DNA of 64,000 nt from Ramlibacter ginsenosidimutans (GTDB taxonomy: Bacteria > Pseudomonadota > Gammaproteobacteria > Burkholderiales > Burkholderiaceae_C), in NCBI RefSeq assembly GCF_042678185.1, contig NZ_JBHUDQ010000002.1. The stretch is one strand, 5' to 3'. Made by a program: the position numbers and the translations under genes. Shown one piece after another: positions 61,518 through 64,000 of the stretch (the stretch's first letter is position 1; the number at the start of each line of letters is the position of its first letter). The notes under the pieces are model-generated. The model was not told the origin of the DNA, made no database searches, and saw nothing but the letters and a program-made list of their open reading frames with translations.

Positions 61518-62285
61518 TCATGCTTCGGCGGTCGGCACGAAGCGGCGCATCAGCGGGCCGATGATGTCCAGCGGCAGCGGGAACACGATGGTGGAGTTCT
61601 TGTCCGCGGCAATCACGGTCAAGGTCTCCAGGTAGCGCAACTGCAGCGCCTGCGGCTGGCGGGCCAGCACCTCGGCCGCCTCTGCCAGCTTGTACGAGGC
61701 CTGCAGTTCGCCTTCCGCGTGGATCACCTTCGCGCGGCGCTCGCGCTCGGCCTCCGCCTGGCGCGCGATGGCGCGGACCATGGTGTCGTCCAGGTCCACG
61801 TCCTTGATTTCCACGTTGGTGACCTTGATGCCCCAGGTGTCGGTCTGCGCGTCCAGGATCTTCTGCACGTCCAGGTTGAGCCGCTCGCGTTCGGCCAGCA
61901 GGCCGTCCAGTTCATGCTTGCCCAGAACGGCGCGCAAGGTCGTCTGCGCCAGCTGGCTGGTCGCCTCCAGGAAGCGCTCGACCTGGATCACCGCCCGCTC
62001 CGGGTCCACCACCCGGAAGTACAGCACCGCGTTCACCTTCACCGACACGTTGTCGCGCGTGATCACGTCCTGGCTGGGGATGGCCATGACCACCATGCGC
62101 AGGTCCACGCGCACCATCTGCTGGATGCCGGGGATGAGCACGACCAGGCCGGGTCCCTTGACCTTCCAGAACCGCCCGAGCTGGAACACCACGCCGCGCT
62201 CGTACTCGCGCAGGACGCGCAGCGCCGACGCGAGCAGCACCACCAGCACGAACACCACCAGGCCGAGGCCGCCGCCGACAAGCAT
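61518..62285 (-). CDS. Slipin/SPFH-domain membrane protein
   Basis: The 255-aa stomatin-family product has an N-terminal membrane hairpin (GLGLVVFVLVVLLASALRVL), REYERGVVFQLGRFWKVKGPG, and the SPFH core with QDVITRDNVSVKVNAVLYFR and ATSQLAQTTLRAVLGKHELD. A coiled-coil tail follows. It lies 28 bp after the NfeD gene; in bacteria and archaea slipin and NfeD are typically encoded as a pair and act in membrane microdomains. Confidence 0.94.
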   Translation of the reverse strand: MLVGGGLGLVVFVLVVLLASALRVLREYERGVVFQLGRFWKVKGPGLVVLIPGIQQMVRVDLRMVVMAIPSQDVITRDNVSVKVNAVLYFRVVDPERAVIQVERFLEATSQLAQTTLRAVLGKHELDGLLAERERLNLDVQKILDAQTDTWGIKVTNVEIKDVDLDDTMVRAIARQAEAERERRAKVIHAEGELQASYKLAEAAEVLARQPQALQLRYLETLTVIAADKNSTIVFPLPLDIIGPLMRRFVPTAEA

Positions 62286-62313
62286 CGTGTTCTCCTTCGC
62301 TTCGCAGATCCGT

Positions 62314-63675
62314 TCAGGCGGGTGCCACTTCGAGTTGCCCGCCCCGCAAGTCAGTCACCCGCACGGTGTCGCCCGCGCGCAGTTGCTGCGGGCCGTGCAC
62401 CTTCCAGTGTTCGCCACGCACCAGCGCCCAGCCCTCGCCTCCGGAGAATTCCAGCAGCTCGCCGCTGGCGCCCACCAGCGTCCGCGGCCCGGTCACGACG
62501 GGCCGGCGCCGGGTGCGCGCTGCCATGCCGGCCAGCAGCAGGACGAAGGCGGCGGACACCAGCACCAGCGTCGCGATCAGCGCCGGCGGGATGCCCCAGC
62601 CGGGCGATTCGGTGTCGATCAGGATCACGCAGCCGAAGCCGAAGGCCACCATGCCACCCAGTCCCAGGACCCCGTGACTGGGAAGGAAGGCCTCGGCGGC
62701 CCAGAAGCCCATGCCCAGGAGAACCAGCGCGAGACCCGCGTAGTTCACCGGCAGCATCTGCAGTGCAAACAGCGCCAGCACGAGGCAGATGGCGCCGATG
62801 ATGCCCGGCGCCACGAGCCCCGGACTGCTGAACTCGAACGCCAGCCCGTACAGGCCGGCCATCAGCAGCAGCAGGGCGAGGCTGGGATTGGTGATCGTGG
62901 AGAGCAGGTGGCTGCGCCAGTCCTCCTCGAAGGGCAGCACCGGTGCCCCCAGCGTTTGCAGGCGCTGCACGCTGCCGTTCACCCGCAGCTCGCGGCCGTC
63001 CAGTTGCCGCAGCAGGTCCGGCACGTCGACGGCGACCAAGTCCACCACCTTCAGCTGCAAGGCCTCGGGGGCCGACAGGCTCACCGCTTCGCGCACCGCC
63101 CGTTCCGCCCATTCGGCATTGCGGCCGCGCAACTGCGCCAGGCTGCGGATGTAAGCCGAGGCGTCGTGGACGCGCTTGGCCGCCAGGGCGTCGCCGCCTT
63201 CGGGATTGGCGGCGGCGCTCGCTGCCGACGCGGGCTGCGCCGGCAGCGGGTTCGACGGCGCGCCACCTCCCGGCATGCCGATGGCGACGGGCGTCGCGGC
63301 TCCGAGGTTGCTGGCCGGTGTCATGGCGGCCACATGGCTGGCGTAGAGGAGGTAGGTGCCGGCGCTGGCCGCACGGGCACCGCCCGGTGCGACGAAGGTC
63401 GCCACGGGCACGGGCGAGGCCAGGATGGCCTTGATCATGTCGCGCATCGCGAGGTCCAGCCCACCGGGTGTGTCGAGCTGCACCACCAGCAGCTGCGCCC
63501 GTTCCCGCTGCGCCAGCGCCAGTCCCCGTCGCAGGTAGTCCGCCGTGGCCGGCCCGATGCCGCCGTCGATCTGCATCACCACCACCGGAGCGCGGGCGAC
63601 GCTTTCCGCCATGACCCCGAGCACGAAAGGCAGCAGGGCCAGGAGGCAGAGCAGGCGACGCAGGACGCGGCTCAT
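62314..63675 (-). CDS. NfeD-family membrane serine protease
   Basis: The 453-aa long-form NfeD has a signal peptide (VLGVMAES) and a ClpP-like domain with QLDTPGGLDLAMRDMI, the nucleophile Ser in ARAASAGTYLL and a candidate general-base Lys in LAAKRVHDASAY. Several TM helices follow (LALLLLMAGLYGLAFEF and on), then a C-terminal OB-fold. Its partner slipin lies downstream. Confidence 0.93.
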   Translation of the reverse strand: MSRVLRRLLCLLALLPFVLGVMAESVARAPVVVMQIDGGIGPATADYLRRGLALAQRERAQLLVVQLDTPGGLDLAMRDMIKAILASPVPVATFVAPGGARAASAGTYLLYASHVAAMTPASNLGAATPVAIGMPGGGAPSNPLPAQPASAASAAANPEGGDALAAKRVHDASAYIRSLAQLRGRNAEWAERAVREAVSLSAPEALQLKVVDLVAVDVPDLLRQLDGRELRVNGSVQRLQTLGAPVLPFEEDWRSHLLSTITNPSLALLLLMAGLYGLAFEFSSPGLVAPGIIGAICLVLALFALQMLPVNYAGLALVLLGMGFWAAEAFLPSHGVLGLGGMVAFGFGCVILIDTESPGWGIPPALIATLVLVSAAFVLLLAGMAARTRRRPVVTGPRTLVGASGELLEFSGGEGWALVRGEHWKVHGPQQLRAGDTVRVTDLRGGQLEVAPA

Positions 63676-63787
63676 GGGCAGAGTCTAGGCCTGCCACAGC
63701 CGGAGTCAACGTGATGCGCTCATGCGCACGGAGCCCAGGGCGGCTCAGGGCTTGCGCAGGTAGTGCGCATCCGACCAGGTGAGCAGC

Positions 63788-63926
63788 GAGGCTGTCTGAA
63801 AACTCAACGCAGCCGGCAGCGCTCCGATAGTCGACCTCTCAGATGGGCGCAGGTCGCGTTTTTCGGACGTGCCAAAGGGTCAGGGACCCCTGAAAACGCG
63901 GGTCCACGGAGTTTTCACACAGCCTC
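63788..63926. mobile_element. MITE-like element or IS remnant
   Basis: A 139-bp segment bounded by 18-bp inverted repeats, GAGGCTGTCTGAAAACTC and its partner GAGTTTTCACACAGCCTC (one mismatch). Such GAGGCTGTGTGAAAAC termini recall IS ends. CAGC occurs just outside each end (63784-63787 and 63927-63930), a possible 4-bp target duplication. The interior holds no coding frame. The gap from 63676 to the right edge shows no gene. Confidence 0.6.
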
Positions 63927-64000
63927 CAGCGAGGGCGGACCGCCACGAACGGCGGGTCGCTGGAAATCCAATTGCAATGGCCCGGCTGGACCTGGCCACC

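Overview
The window is high-GC, densely coded DNA with short intergenic gaps. Its gene content points to a betaproteobacterium of the order Burkholderiales, most likely family Comamonadaceae (Ramlibacter/Variovorax-like). The markers are two Bug-type periplasmic receptors, a complete tripartite tricarboxylate transporter, a DUF4148 protein, a pair of small DUF5985-like membrane proteins and a YbfB-type MFS carrier. This placement is inferred from gene families. No rRNA or tRNA gene was recognised.

Layout. (1) 1-9.5 kb: an RND multidrug efflux operon, mdtA (5' end outside the window), mdtB, mdtC and an outer-membrane lipoprotein channel. (2) 9.5-23.4 kb: housekeeping and metabolic genes. These are endonuclease III, a LysR/Bug/gamma-glutamyltransferase group, a PQQ dehydrogenase translationally coupled to a dihaem cytochrome c, an ankyrin protein, a dienelactone-hydrolase-like enzyme, a tandem pair of stress-type proteins, a PLP aminotransferase and a trypsin-like protease. 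(3) 23.5-30.1 kb: the most interesting region, a probable functional-amyloid (Fap-like) cluster. One arm encodes a secreted Gly/Ser-rich low-complexity protein, a small secreted protein, a C39 peptidase and a second small secreted protein. The divergent arm encodes a coiled-coil plus beta-barrel outer-membrane protein and a VpsR-type sigma-54 activator, followed by a convergent Crp/Fnr regulator. The 353-bp divergent region holds a near-consensus sigma-54 promoter and two tandem palindromes at enhancer distance. (4) 30.2-37.1 kb: a hydrolase, a secreted lipoprotein with a cupredoxin, and an envelope cluster (four-TM protein, lipoprotein, small protein, M15 peptidase) ending in a cardiolipin-synthase-like protein. 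(5) 37.3-43.9 kb: a malate/lactate-type dehydrogenase, the Bug-TctB-TctA transporter, a GH46-like protein with a peptidoglycan-binding domain, small c-type cytochrome genes and SUI1/YciH. (6) 44-64 kb: a class A PBP, a Crp-family regulator, an RNase D-like exonuclease, a GST, a hydratase, a transglutaminase, MFS carriers, a universal stress protein with a putative FNR-type box, an FHA protein, thpR, pssA, PhoD, serB and a slipin/NfeD pair.

Repeats. Five copies of a roughly 100-130-bp long-armed hairpin built from ACGCAGAGGACGCAGAG-type units lie between genes near 14.6, 20.6, 38.5, 57.6 and 61.4 kb. They fall into two groups by their terminal bases. Two degenerate copies of a second, smaller hairpin repeat and one MITE-like element at the right edge (18-bp inverted repeats) are also present.

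How the parts work together. The amyloid-like cluster has the pieces needed for a regulated surface fibre: candidate subunits with signal peptides, a periplasmic C39 peptidase, an outer-membrane pore, a sigma-54 activator and a matching promoter. The two small secreted proteins share an LxD(L/M)RGG motif that could be the peptidase recognition site. All assignments rest on reading the sequence and remembered family features; no database search was run.
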